From positions 1,178,001 to 1,242,000 of the forward strand of contig JAZGTN010000088.1 of assembly GCA_037783415.1 (NCBI GenBank): a DNA stretch of 64,000 bases. Direction: 5' to 3'. The stretch comes from Leptasterias polaris. Lineage: Eukaryota > Echinodermata > Asteroidea > Forcipulatida > Asteriidae. Made by a program: the position numbers and the translations under genes. The notes beneath the pieces were generated by a model. It was not told the DNA's origin. It saw only the letters and a program-made list of their open reading frames with translations, and searched no databases. Below are positions 1-12,800 of this stretch, piece by piece; position 1 is the stretch's first letter, and each line of letters opens with the position of its first letter.

Positions 1-611
1 TGATACATTGTCTGCATCTTATTTTGAACACTTTATTACCAGAGCAATACAACATAAGCATGTACATTGTACAGCTACAGTGCATACTGTACTTTCCCCA
101 TGGCAACGTCTTTGTTAGAGAATCTACAAATGTACGTGTAGCTTGAATTCAAGGTTGCGTTGTTACAAAACCCTTACAGATTACATGTACATGTATATTC
201 ACAAACACATTTTGGTAATAATTTTGTGCTAAACGATGCCTGATATATTATTTGTAAGCTACATGTGTGTGGTGGCTTGGTGTGCATTGCTGCTCTGTGT
301 AGCATTCTTATGGTCAGCTACTAGTGTACTTGCAGTGGAATCTGTGAGGGGAATGTTTAATTTTGCAGGTAAAATTCGCCCGAATCTTTGATGTTACTTT
401 TCATTGTGTCAGTTATAAAAATAACAGATCTTTAAAAAATAGCCTTTACGCAGTATGGGTGTCTTTTTTAAAGTGCATCTTTTTTAAAGTGCATAAAGTG
501 TTACATGTACATCTTGTTTTGCACTGTTTGGCGATATGTCATTCTGCTGTTGCTGTCCAGCATAATGCAAAGTCCTTGATGATGAACTTTTTTTGGTTTT
601 TCCCCAAACAG
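1..611 (+). other. Upstream intron or 5' flank
   Basis: AT-rich with many short ACATGTA runs. No coding segment with credible splice sites was found. A T-rich tract ending in CCCCAAACAG just before 612 is a good 3' splice site, so at least the right part is intron. No promoter or first exon was recognised. Confidence 0.6.
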
Positions 612-808
612 CTGAATCTCCTGTTTCAGGCAGCGGAGCCGTACGGCGGGGTACTGGACGCCGAGGCCGGCCTCGGAAGACCGACAGACCCAACCCGCTG
701 AGGGTCCCCCTGATGACCCGGCCACCAACCATCATGCCTATGCCTAGTCATCAACCCACCCCTCTAGTTATGCCCAAGGAGGCTGTGTCTGTCATCAAAG
801 AGGTTCCT
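612..808 (+). CDS. BAZ2B: BAZ2B-like exon 1 (first in window): AT-hook
   Basis: Acceptor CCAAACAG|CT, donor CCT|GTGAGT; starts in phase 1, ends in phase 0. It encodes a basic stretch with a canonical AT-hook core (GRRGRPRKTDR), then a Pro/Met-rich linker. AT-hooks bind the minor groove of AT-rich DNA and recur in BAZ2 proteins. A second in-frame acceptor (CTGTTTCAG) ends at 629 and would drop six codons. Confidence 0.8.
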
Positions 809-3800
809 GTGAGTATATTGACCAGCTGAATACATTGATTATTGATCAATCACATTGATTATTGATCAATTTCATTGATTATTGATCAATCTATTGACTA
901 TTGATTTTTTTTAATTTATTGTTTTTTTGATTATTGACTTGTAAATTTATGAATTGTAAACTCTTTTGAATTGCATATATAGTTATTTTAGATGTAAATT
1001 AAATGTTGATGATTTAATGTTTAATTTGTGGGTGTACAAAGAAATATTTACTTGAACAAGATATTTACCATGTGACCTTCTGGTAAAGTGCCTACATGTA
1101 CCAACTGAGCTATCTAGCCCTAATGTTGGTGGTCTTCCTATTTTGTCGATATCTTTGTTCACCCCAAAATTGAATTCGAAGTTACCCTAGTCAGCTTCTC
1201 TTGTGGTTTCTTTTCAAGATGGCAATTTGATCAATAGATGTTGACTGTGTGAACTGTGCTGCTGCATACAACATTTAGACCCTAAAGTGATGTTTTAAGC
1301 TTTGCATGGTGTGAATCATAAGAAAAGCTAAAGCAGTAAAACTTGCGGGTAAAACCCATGTATAAAACTCTTTTGGTCTGAAAAGAACCGGTGTGGTCTG
1401 GACATTGGTCTGAGAAGAACCGGTGTGGTCTGGACATTGGTCTGAGAAGAACCGGTGTGGTCTGGACATTGGTCTGAGAAGAACCGGTGTGGTCTGGACA
1501 TTGGTCTGAGAAGAACCGGTGTGGTCTGGACATTGGTCTGAGAAGAACCGGTGTGGTCTGGACATTGGTCTGAGAAGAACCGGTGGGGTCTGGACATTGG
1601 TCTGAGAAGAACCGGTGTGGTCTGGACATTGGTCTGAGAAGAACCGGTGGGGTCTGGACATTGGTCTGAGAAGAACCGGTGGGGTCTGGACATTGGTCTG
1701 AGAAGAACCGGTGTGGTCTGGACATTGGTCTGAGAAGAACCGGTGGGGTCTGGACATTGGTCTGAGAAGAACCGGTGGGGTCTGGACATTGGTCTGAGAA
1801 GAACCGGTGTGGTCTGGACATTGGTCTGAGAAGAACCGTGTGGTCTGGACATTGGTCTGAGAAGAACCGGTGTGGTCTGGACGTTTTGAACAGTATACTC
1901 TGCTTGTCTTCAGGAGAATGCTCAGCATTCAGAGGACTCTGATAATCTCCTGCAGACAAGCAGCGTGTAGTGTTTGAAACTTTTGGACCACACCAGTTCA
2001 TCTCAGAGCAAAATACTTCTCCCCAAACACTTTTATACGCGGTTGTCCCCGCAAGTTTACTACTACTACAGTTTTTCCTTATGTTGATCCTCTGCAAAAC
2101 TGCATAATTGACTGTACATTTGAACTATTACATTTTTGTATAAGTCAGACTTGTGAAACAGCCCACTCAACAATGACTAAATTTTAAAATAAACATAAAT
2201 ACAAATGGGAAAAAACTGTCCACAGAACAACTCATGAAGAAGCGTTTTTGTTTAATTTTCTCACCCTCTTTGTCCCAGAAGTCTAACGCTAAGGTCTCCT
2301 CACCAAGCCCATCGCTATCCTCGCCCAGGAAGCATCCATCCAAATCTCCCTCGCCGAAGTCAGGCGTACCATCGAACCACCCGTCCTTCCCCGCCCTCTC
2401 TCCCAAGAAGAAGAGGAGTGCATCGTCGTTGTCATCGCTAGCAAAGAGTACACGGAAGCAGGGTACCAGCGACAGCAGTGATAATGGTCTGAGCTCAGAG
2501 GACTCTGATAGCAACATGTCGGAGGTCAGTAGCGAGGAGTCTGGGAGCGATTCAGAGGCGGAGAGCGATGAGGAGATTAAGCAGGCTAGTCAAGAATTCC
2601 TATTGTTTGTTTAACCCTCTTAAACCCTAACCACCCCGAATAATAATGATTAATAGTTTGGGAGGCTTATCATCCTTACTAGTAGCTGAGTAAACAATGT
2701 AGCTGAATTGCGAAGGACGCAGCTACAACGTGTTCAAGCTGCAGGCATGCAAGGGTGCCTTTGGCAGCCAGCCACATTAACCTGTATGAACACGGGGCAC
2801 AGCCTGAGATCGAAAGTGTTTGGTTTTTCCGCAGGGAGGAAATTCGGAGGGCCTGTAGAAAAACCCTTGTGGCACAGGAGAGAACCAACGCACAACTCTA
2901 CTCACGTATGGCCTTAGCTGGGATTTGAACCAGGGCCACATGGATGAGGCGAGCACTATACGCAATACGCCACCCATGCTACAAATAACAACCCATCTGC
3001 ATAATTTGTTTGATTTCTTTTGGACCAAGAACTGCACTAGTAAACTGAGAATGCTTTACATGGGATCAGCCATGCCACAGTAGTCAGAGTTCAGCAGTTT
3101 CGGGTGTTGAGATACCATAAGGTGGTTAAGTCATCGGGGTGTGGGTTTGAGTCCCGGTCATGACGCTTGTGTCCTTGAGCAAGACATTTCGCTATAATTG
3201 CTCCTCTTCACCCAGGGGTATAAATGGGTACCTGAGAGGGTAGAGGTTGATATTGTGTTTGAAAAAGCCTTCTGAGAGCCACGGCAGCTCTGGGCTGTAT
3301 ACTCCCCAGGGAGCTGAGAAAGATTAAAAAGGAATGTTATTGGCCCAATGACAAGGACACTGTTGTAAAGCGCATTGAGACGTTATTGTAAAATGCGCTT
3401 TATAAGAACTAGTTATTATTAATGTTAATAAGGGTGCCAAGGCTAAGACCTGGGCAGTATAATCAAATGCTTTGGAGACCTTCAGCTCTGATGTCAATCG
3501 TCATCTTTCATTTGATACCTTTCATTATTCAAATAGACTCACACGATAATTATCCGCGGAAACTTGTTTTGGTAGTTACCACTTATCCGGGAAGCTATAT
3601 AGTTCTAATTATATTTTTCTGTGTTGACAAACGTAGGCAAAGAGAGAATTGGAAGCCAGACAAAAGCTTCTCCTCCAGCAACAACGAAACCTACGCGAGA
3701 AGCAGCAGTCGTCGATAAGCAGGAAACACAAGGTGGACCCCCACGACCGCCAGCCCTCCATCGAGCGAGGCAGCGAGAAGAAGCACCACCGCCACGGGGA

Positions 3801-6800
3801 CTTCCCCCACCATCACCACCACCACCATCGGAAAGGCAACCAGGAGGTCACTGACGAGCCACTGATTACTACTAACGATCTCAACATCACTACTTGCACC
3901 ATTCCTACTCTAAACCCTTCTCTCACCCCATCTGATGACAATGATTATTACACTACTACTAACCTAATAGAGGAAGCATATGAGGTGAAGGGAACAGTTC
4001 CAAAAATGCTCTTTTCGGTGGCCGTTTGCTTTGTGTTCAGTGGTAGCTAGTGCAAGAATTTGATGTTTAGATGTCCTTGGATTGGTTGAGTAAATTGTGG
4101 CGATCGTCTTTGCCTGAAAATGAACTAAAACAAGCAACAACAATTCACAAAAAAGTTTTTTTATGATAAAGAAATGAATGTACATTATCAAGTGTTATCA
4201 AAAACTGAAAGAAAATATTGACAAATTAGGGAGACTGCAAACAAAGTGCTAGATAGCTCAGTTGGTAGAGTGCCGGCACGTTAATCCAGAGGTCGTTGAT
4301 ACAAATCTCGCTCTTGTAAATTTTTTTAAACTCCAAATTATCCAAAGCTGAAACTTACATTTTTCTTGTGGAACCAAAAGAGGATAATCATTTTAAAATT
4401 AAGATAGCTTTCATTTTTAACATGGCCTTTTCTTATCATTCTTGTTTTTCTTTTCTTTATTGTTGCTTTTGGTAGCTGTAGTCTTGTACAAATTGGAACT
4501 GTGGAGTTTTGGTCTTTGAAATTTTGTTTTACAAATATTTATTTGTGTGTGATGGGAAGGAACTGAATTTTTTTCAGAGCGTACTGATAAAAACATTTGA
4601 GCTATTTGTAGAGGCTCATTGTGGAGCCAATACAGTTTCTAAAGAATTGTTGCATGTTGTTTACTGAGCACCTCTTTAGAACATCTTCATGTTACTTGGG
4701 ATTCTTGGGTGACAATTGTCTTAAAAACTCCAAACCCTAAAATGGAACGCTGAAATTATTTTTGTTGTGTCATGTTGGAAAGAAATGTAGAAAAGTTGTT
4801 TAAATTGATTGTCGTTTTTCCAACATAGAGAAGTTTTTTTCTCATTCATGTAATGTGTTTGGTTTTTTGGGTCACAACATGAAAAACATTTCGCGGACAA
4901 GAGCTGCTTAAGCACAAAAAGAAGCAAAGCACAAAAATTGTTTGCTTACCAGAACAGGTTTACCAGCCAAAATACAATTTCACATGCACCATTTGTGACT
5001 GGTATCCTGCTAATTTCTGCTAAGCAGAAAATAGTAAAGCAATATTTTCTGCTTAAGCAGCTCTATGAAATTGGGACCTGTTGAGTGAAATTGATGTCTC
5101 AATGTCATCGTTATGATTGCCCTCGAGGGATTGGGGGGAGGGCGGAGCTGATGCTAATCCTTGTTTCACCTCTCACTAACAGTACTGAAAAAACATCTCT
5201 AATCACTGCCAATCTTTTCATCTTCATCTAAACAAATTACTTAATCATCATTATTCATATGACTTCCTTATCATGGTGCTTGTTACATTATACAACCATT
5301 GGATGTGTTGTCGCCGAATATAATCACGAGGTGAAATCTGGAATATAGCCAGATTTCACAGAGTGATTATATTTTGTGACAATGCACGGACGAAATGCAT
5401 TCAATATTTGTAATATACTAACGCCTTGTCACACAGGGCAACTTTTACAGGCAACTTGGAGGCAACCAACTGCACTGTATGCAGAAGGAACTCTTCAGCG
5501 ACCCAAGAGTTTTTCTTCTGGCTGTATGTAACTCACTATCTACCCCAAAAATAATGAAAAAACCCCCGAAATGTGAATGAATATTCTTATTGGAGATTGC
5601 CTTGAACTGGTTGCCTGTTAAATGCCTCAAGTGACATGGCCTTAACTCAAACATAAATCCTTGTCATTTTATTTTATTTTTTTCAATAAACACAAAAAAG
5701 ACGCTGAAACTCGTCCACCCAACACTTAAAAAAAAAATTTCAAAGTAGGCGACTCCATGTAGACACCAACCTTGTCTGCGTGAAAAAACCTTGCCTCATT
5801 TGAACAAATGGGCGGGGAATGATTATTCTGGAAACGACGCTGCAAAGCGTCCTATAATTATCAATATAGGACTCCTGCAAAGCGTCCTATAATTATCCAT
5901 ATAGGACTCCTGCAAAGCGTCCTATAAGTATCCATATAGGACTCCTGCAAAGCGTCCTATAATTATCCATATAGGACTCCTGCAAAGCGTCCTATAAGTA
6001 TCCATATAGGACTCCTGCAAAGCGTCCTATAATTATCCATATAGGACTCCTGCAAAGCGTCCTATAATTATCCATATAGGACTCCTGCAAAGCGTCCTAT
6101 AAGTATCCATATAGGACTCCTGCAAAGCGTCCTATAAGTATCCATATAGGACTCCTGATTTAAATTTTGGCGCAATGCGGCATTATTCATAGCAAAATAA
6201 AGGATGACACGTGATGTGTGCGTTCCACCAATCAAATGACAAGAATATGTGCGCAGCCAATCAAATGACAAGGATCTGTGTTAGGGCGGTATATATTATT
6301 CTATCGTAGCCTTCAAGGCATGATACATCACTGGTACAGTGTAATGAACAAACACATTGAAAGATCACTTTTTATAAACAGAGGCCATGCCCTTTGTGGC
6401 CAACGTGTAATTTTCTCAAATTTGTGCAGCTACATACACCGAGAGGGGTAATTTTTATGACAACCTCGCTTTCCAATCAATCATTGAATAAGGCAAATGG
6501 TGTGTTTTTTGACCAGTACAACATAAAAGGGAATGTTCTTTTCCAAAAACCATTGATGTATCGTCCTGTTTGCATGCATTTGTTTTCACCTCGATAAAGA
6601 AACTATCATTATTTGACCTTTTCCCACATAACCAGACAAAGCTGGCAGATCATGTTTCATATAAACAGCCTTTGTTTGATTCTTGATAAAAGCAACTACA
6701 AAGAACCTGGGGGAACCAAAATTATTTGTTTAATCTAGATGTGAAGAATCCTTCAGAAAGTCGCAATTTCTAATGCTCTTGTGACTGGTCTCTCATTTTG

Positions 6801-9800
6801 TGGGCCAGGTCACTTATTTTTAGTTGGCGCTGAATGATACAGGGTTTTTTTCTCGGGAAAAAAATTCCCTAAACTCTTGTTGCATAAATGTAACTTCATA
6901 AGACTTCTTTGTTGCAAGCTTTCATTCACTTCATCTCATTAAATTCTAGCCTGTTACTGAATAGCTACAAGCAAATGAGCATGACATTATTTAATGTAAA
7001 TCGAGAAGATTTCTGTGTTCAGAGTCAAGAGGTATATTTCTTCTCACTTATTTTTTGTTTTTTTAATCTTGTGTCTTCCAATTTAAGCAGGGAAGGAAGA
7101 AAGATGCGGTCCCAACCGAGAAGGAACTTCACGAGCAAATAGTGAGGGAGCAGGAGCAGAAGCGGCGTGCCGAGCAGCTGACTCTCCAGTTCGAGCAACA
7201 GATCAAGGAGCAGCAACATCACCTCCGGATGCAAAAGAAGGCCCAGGCCGAGCGGGAGAAGCAGCTCCTGAACGAGAAAGTCCGCTTGGAGAAAGTCCAG
7301 ACAGAGAAGAGGAAACCCGAGACTGCCGCCATGGCCGCCAAGGGGAAAGGGAAGCGAGGAAGGAAGCCCGGTGTCGGCAGAGAGGTCAAGGCGGAGGAGC
7401 CTGTTGAGAAGACACGAGGGAAGGGCAAGGGTGAGAAGAGAAGGCGACTGGTGATGGAGACCTTGCAGCATGTCAATCAGGAGCAACAGGTAGCGATTCC
7501 GTTTCTCTAATCCTAACCCGCTCAAATTCTTCTACATCCTCTTTTTCAAAAATGAAGGATTCAGAAGGGCTGACGCCCTTGAAGGCCATGTCACACAAAA
7601 CAACTTACACGCAGCCAGTTTCAGGCGATCTCCAAGACACCCCATTTCATTTGAAAAACTCTGTATTTTATTACTTACTAAGTCTGGCTTTTGATTGTTT
7701 TTTTCTCAAAAGTTAAATGGCACAAAAGAGACTGAGCAGAAGGCTAGGAGCGAGTCGGCATCCCCCGCTCCATCAGCTTCCTCCAAGTCCAACACCAGCA
7801 CGCCGAACCTCGCCATGGTCAAAGGAATGGAGACGGAGGAAGGGGAGGGGAGCGAGAAAGATGGTGACAAACTGGCCAGGGAAGGTTGTGACAGTGATGG
7901 GGATATTACCGGAGGCTCGGATGACTGTCAAGATGGTAGGCAACTCGGCTATTTTTATTGTTTTTTTCAACAACGTTTTCAGCAAACTGTGTTTTAGGCG
8001 AGGCCTTCTACAGGATTTTTTTTCTTTCAAAAAATCAAAAATGTTAACAAATTGCTATGGGTATATTTATTTTCAAGAATTCTGTATTAATGGAACTTAA
8101 ACAGATTTGATTTCATAGTAAAATAAAGTCTTCGTTCAAGTTGCTTTATCGTTGTCTGTACGCGCAAGACTTGCAGTGTTTGACCCCTTGCAGTCTTTTG
8201 ACCCCTTGCATTAACTTCACATGTGGCTACTGTCTGCCACACACACCATTTTTTGAGTCAAATTGCATGTATAATTGCATTTCACACTGTTTTACACATG
8301 GGGGGGGACTACATTGCTTACCAAATTGACACAACCAAGACTATTGTTGTGACGTCAGGTGAATTAGGTCAATTCTTCAACACTATCCAGAGTTTTTTCA
8401 GACTTTTGACTGATTTCAGACTTTTTATGTCAGCCTGGTGAATACAAAAAAGCCTTTCATTTTTTCACATTTAAAGAAAGACTGCCCATTGATCTACTTC
8501 ACTAGTGCTTAGGACACTGTTCCTAAAAGCCCTTTGAGTTCCGAACCCTCCCTGGGGGTTACCAAAAGGTAGAAACGCCATTGTTTCAAGTAGACTCTAC
8601 CTTCTAAAATTTTGATCCAACATGTTGTTTCAGACTTGTTTGCTAGCAATGACTCTCATCCCTGACTATCAGAGTAGACAGTGCCCTCAGTTGTAGTCAC
8701 GGTTGCTGATTACAGACATGCGATATTTTGGATGTTTATTTGCAATCTGCTCTCATGATACTCTTCCTACTTTAATCTGATTTCCGTTTTTTATTTTGCC
8801 CTCAAACAAAATAACGGAACTGTTATTAAAGAAGCCTTAACAAAAGCCCATAAAAGCCTATACATGTACTATATGTAGGTCAGCCTTTGTACTCCACCAT
8901 AACATTCTTACTTACAAGTATCATGCCTGTGTTTTTCTTTTTCTAGTCTCTTCAGATTCTGCCTCGGATTTGGAAAGCGACGATGACGATGATGATGATG
9001 ACGATGACGACGACCAGGACCAGAACGAGTTTGATAACTCGGAGGACACCGACACCAGCGCCATGGCCAGGGACTCCGAGGGCAGTCCCATGCCGATGAA
9101 CGCCCTGCTCAAGCGTAAAGCTGACCACCAGAGCGCTATGTACCCTGGCTACCTGCGTAAGTCCTTAACCTTTCTGCGACGTCAGGTCTGGGTCCAATTG
9201 CATATAGATGTGAAAGCAGAAAATATTGACAATTTCCTGCTTAGCAGAAATGAGCAGGATACCAGTCACAAATAGTACATGTGACATGGTATTTTGGCTG
9301 GTAACTTTATTCTAGTAAGCATAATTTTGTTGTGCTTAGCTTTTTGGGGGTGCTTAAGCAGCTGTTTGAAATTGGGCCGAGGTTGGCTTAATGGTTTCTT
9401 TCTCTGCCTTCACATCTGTGTACCCGGTTCGAATCCCAGCCGAGCCTTGCGTTTTGGGTTTTCAGGTTCAACCTGATTGCGTAGGTTTTCCCTGTTGGAG
9501 TTTTTCTCCCACGCCTAATTCAGGACATTTCTTCACATTTCTTGTTCAGCATTCTCTTATTAGCACTTGTGCTGTTGGACGTGTAAATAAATAAATAAAT
9601 AAATGAATAAACAAAAAAATAAAAAGACCAATCTGCCGATCACTTCTTTCCTGCTGTGGGCCTTTAATCGCAGTGTCAGCTTGGTAAATTTGTTCACCCA
9701 TCAGAATTTATGCAACCAAATAAAATAGACTAGCCCCTTTTTGAAATGTCAGAAAGAATGAGACTTGTTGATTGTGCAGACAGGGAATGTGACATGGTGA

Positions 9801-12800
9801 CCAATGTAAAGTTCATAACAGCAGAGTGGTTGCTTTACAATAAGCTGAAGTAACCTTGAGACCAATGTGCAAGATATTAGTCTGGGAACAGCTTACTAAA
9901 GTCATGAATTATTTGAGACTAAGTGTATGAACTCATACAAGTTTATTAAACTTTGAGATACAAGGTTTATTTTTACTTTAACCAAACACATCAAATTTTG
10001 TTTCTTTTTAAATAATTTTGTTTATGTCTTACAATGCAGCGGTTCAACGAAAGCGTCTCCGAGTCACTGATGAAAGAGCCGTCCGCAGACCTCTAACACG
10101 AGGATGGCGTCGCCAGGTCATCATCCGCCAGCTTGGTCCCGGTGACCGGGTCAAAGGTGACGTCCTGTACTATGGCCCCTGCGGGAAGAAGCTACGGACC
10201 TACCCGGAGGTCATGCGGTACATCCAGCGCCGAGGTATATCCGACGTCAGCCGTGAGCACTTCAGTTTCAGCGCCAAGATTCGCATCGGGGAGTTTCTGA
10301 ATCCCAAACCGGATGGGGAGAATGTTGGGGTGAGTGTTTGACGTCTTCATGAATCCTCAAGGCCTTGTAAATGAGTTGAGGTTTCCTTGTCTTACTTTTA
10401 GATGCTCTCTTTATGCCCTTTAACCTTCTTACTTTCTGACCATTCACCATTTTCCACTGGTTTTTGATAAGGGAATAAAAGGGTGGTAATGAGGTCTTAA
10501 ACCAGCCATTTAAAACCAGCCATTTAAAACCATGAGAAAGGACAGAGCAGCTCGCATGGCCACAGCCCTGTAAGGTTTTAAATGGCCGTTTAAAACTGAG
10601 TCACCACCACTCTTTTAGTCCCATTCTTAAAACACCTTTCTGTTAAAAAACCCCCAAAACCTATACAATTTTAGAACAAATCTAACAGTCGACCTTGACT
10701 CTGCATTGAATTTCTATCCATGTTAAGCACTAAGAAGCTCCTCGCGCATGTTTAGACTTACTGTATGCGCTTAAATTTCAAACTATTGCATGCAAGTGTG
10801 AAACTTGCACAAGCTAAATATGCGACCTACCAACTCAAATTCGTCCAGGAAATTTGTGCGCTCTGCGCAATCATTTGATAGCACCTTCTTCAACTCAATC
10901 ACCTTAGGACATGTTTAAACAATCCTCACCGTATTTATAATGCTTGTTTAAACATGTGATCTCCTCTCGACCAATCAGAGTGGATGAACTGTCCCAGGTA
11001 TTTATGAATAATAGATACATGTAAAAACAATGCCAGCCTGCAATATGATATTGTGTGATTGAATGCTTCTACACAGTACACAGTCGACCCTCCTACTGTC
11101 TGACCATTCAATATCATCCACTGTGGTTTGGGACGATAGACAAACTATGCAGTCTGCAATAATGATATCATGTGGTGCGTGCATCTGCACAGTACACTCA
11201 TGTACTCAGTCAGTTCCACTATTATTATCATTATTATTATTTATTCGGCATTAAAAACACATATTACAATCACAAAAAATGTATTTAAAAAACCAGAGCC
11301 ATATGCCGAAATTAACAAAGTTTACTTGCAAACTGTGACCCGAAGGCCTTCAATTCCAATAACTCTGGCTACACACACAAGCAAATAAAAAACAAATAAA
11401 AGAAATGTTTAAAAATCTATACCAATTTATAAACAACAGATACGAAAGTAAAAAGCGGCAGAGGTTAAAACACTAAAAATTGCAAGTCCCCGCCAAACAA
11501 AAAGTAAAAGTTAATCCCCCCCCCAAAAAACTCCCATGAAAACACTAATGCACAAGCTTCTCTTTCTCTGTCCGTCCCTGCAGGGCATCATCTTCGAGAG
11601 ACTGACGGAGAATGAGCTCCAGCATCGTATCAATATCCTGATGGGGCGTAAGCCCCGCCCAGGTCGACCTCTCAAGAACCCAGAGAGGAAGAGGATAGCC
11701 CAAGAGCTGGCCCGCCGTGCCGCTGAGGTCAAACATCGCAAGAAGATGGAACACCAAGGTAAGAACAGCTCTATAAACTACGGGAAGGTGGCCTGCTCTA
11801 AATTAATGGTTTAGTCTAACTAAATGAATATCATTAAAGGTGGGGGTCATAGATTGGTAAATACTCCAAAAATTATTGACCCCTAAAAACTTCCTTGGTG
11901 AGAAGCACTGCAGTTGAGAAAGTTTGAGGAATGGTCTGATGAACAAGGATAATAATGTTGTAAAGTACCTTGATCTAGCTACTAGGAAATGTGCGCTATA
12001 TAAGAACCTACTATTATTATCATGAAAGTATTATTAAGTAAAAAAATATCAAGTTATAAACCACAAGGTAAACTGAAAAGGTGAATATTTAAATGAATTG
12101 GGGTTGAACAAAACAAAATTGACAAGAGCGTGATTTATGAGCCATCGACATCCGGTTTAACGTGCCGAGGCTCAATCAACTGAGCTACCTAGTATTTATT
12201 TTTATTTATTTATTCATTCAGACTTTAAAAAACCCACCAATACAATAAACTGAAGACAGATGGATGAAAAACAGATGGATATGTACACATACAAAAACAA
12301 ACAGCAGCCTAGGGATGACCCAAAAGCGAACTAAATCACTATCTAAAAGAGCAATCCCCGTAAAAAAAGAAAGACAATAAAACAAACAGACAGATATAAA
12401 AAATACAAGGAAAGATTATAAAATATACTCAAATAAAAACATTATGTACACTGTCATAAAAACATTATAAAAAAGAAGAAGAAAGTACAAGAGTTATTGA
12501 TAGGCTAAAGACTCAACTGGCTTATGGTAAAAATAAAATAAATAAACTTTCAATTAATATGAAGGTAAGAAATACTCTAATTGAACCATTCTATTATTTT
12601 AAAGTGTCTTTGAAAACCATTAACTGTGATTTTGGCACTCATCCTTTTTGTCATGGTTAAAAATTGTTTTTCGGCAACTTTACATTTTGATGTGCTTTGC
12701 AAAACAATTTCCTGTCAGATATCAGTCTTAAATTTCTTATAAAAACACTGCAACAGGGACTTTTGACATGTACGACATTGAAGTGAAACAAGTTTCGTGA

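Larger units (their letters stand above)
3985..7090 (+). other. Intron 3 (3.1 kb)
   Basis: Holds a family A SINE (4215-4345), a GGGCCC-type inverted-repeat element (4900-5080) and a 35-bp minisatellite (5837-6158). The rest is AT-rich unique sequence with no ORF resembling a gene. Ends in a T-rich tract and TTTAAGCAG. Confidence 0.75.

Noticed and set aside
1275..2097. Minus-strand ORFs of 174-271 codons
   Set aside because: All come from the 32-bp minisatellite, open in every frame; the peptide is periodic and differs only by frame.
5837..6158. CRISPR-like direct repeats (also at 1375, 35133 and 47003)
   Set aside because: Units are contiguous with no unique spacers, and the DNA is eukaryotic; these are minisatellites.
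7025..7525. 166-codon minus-strand ORF
   Set aside because: Shadow of exon 4: Leu-rich antisense of a Glu/Gln/Lys coiled coil.
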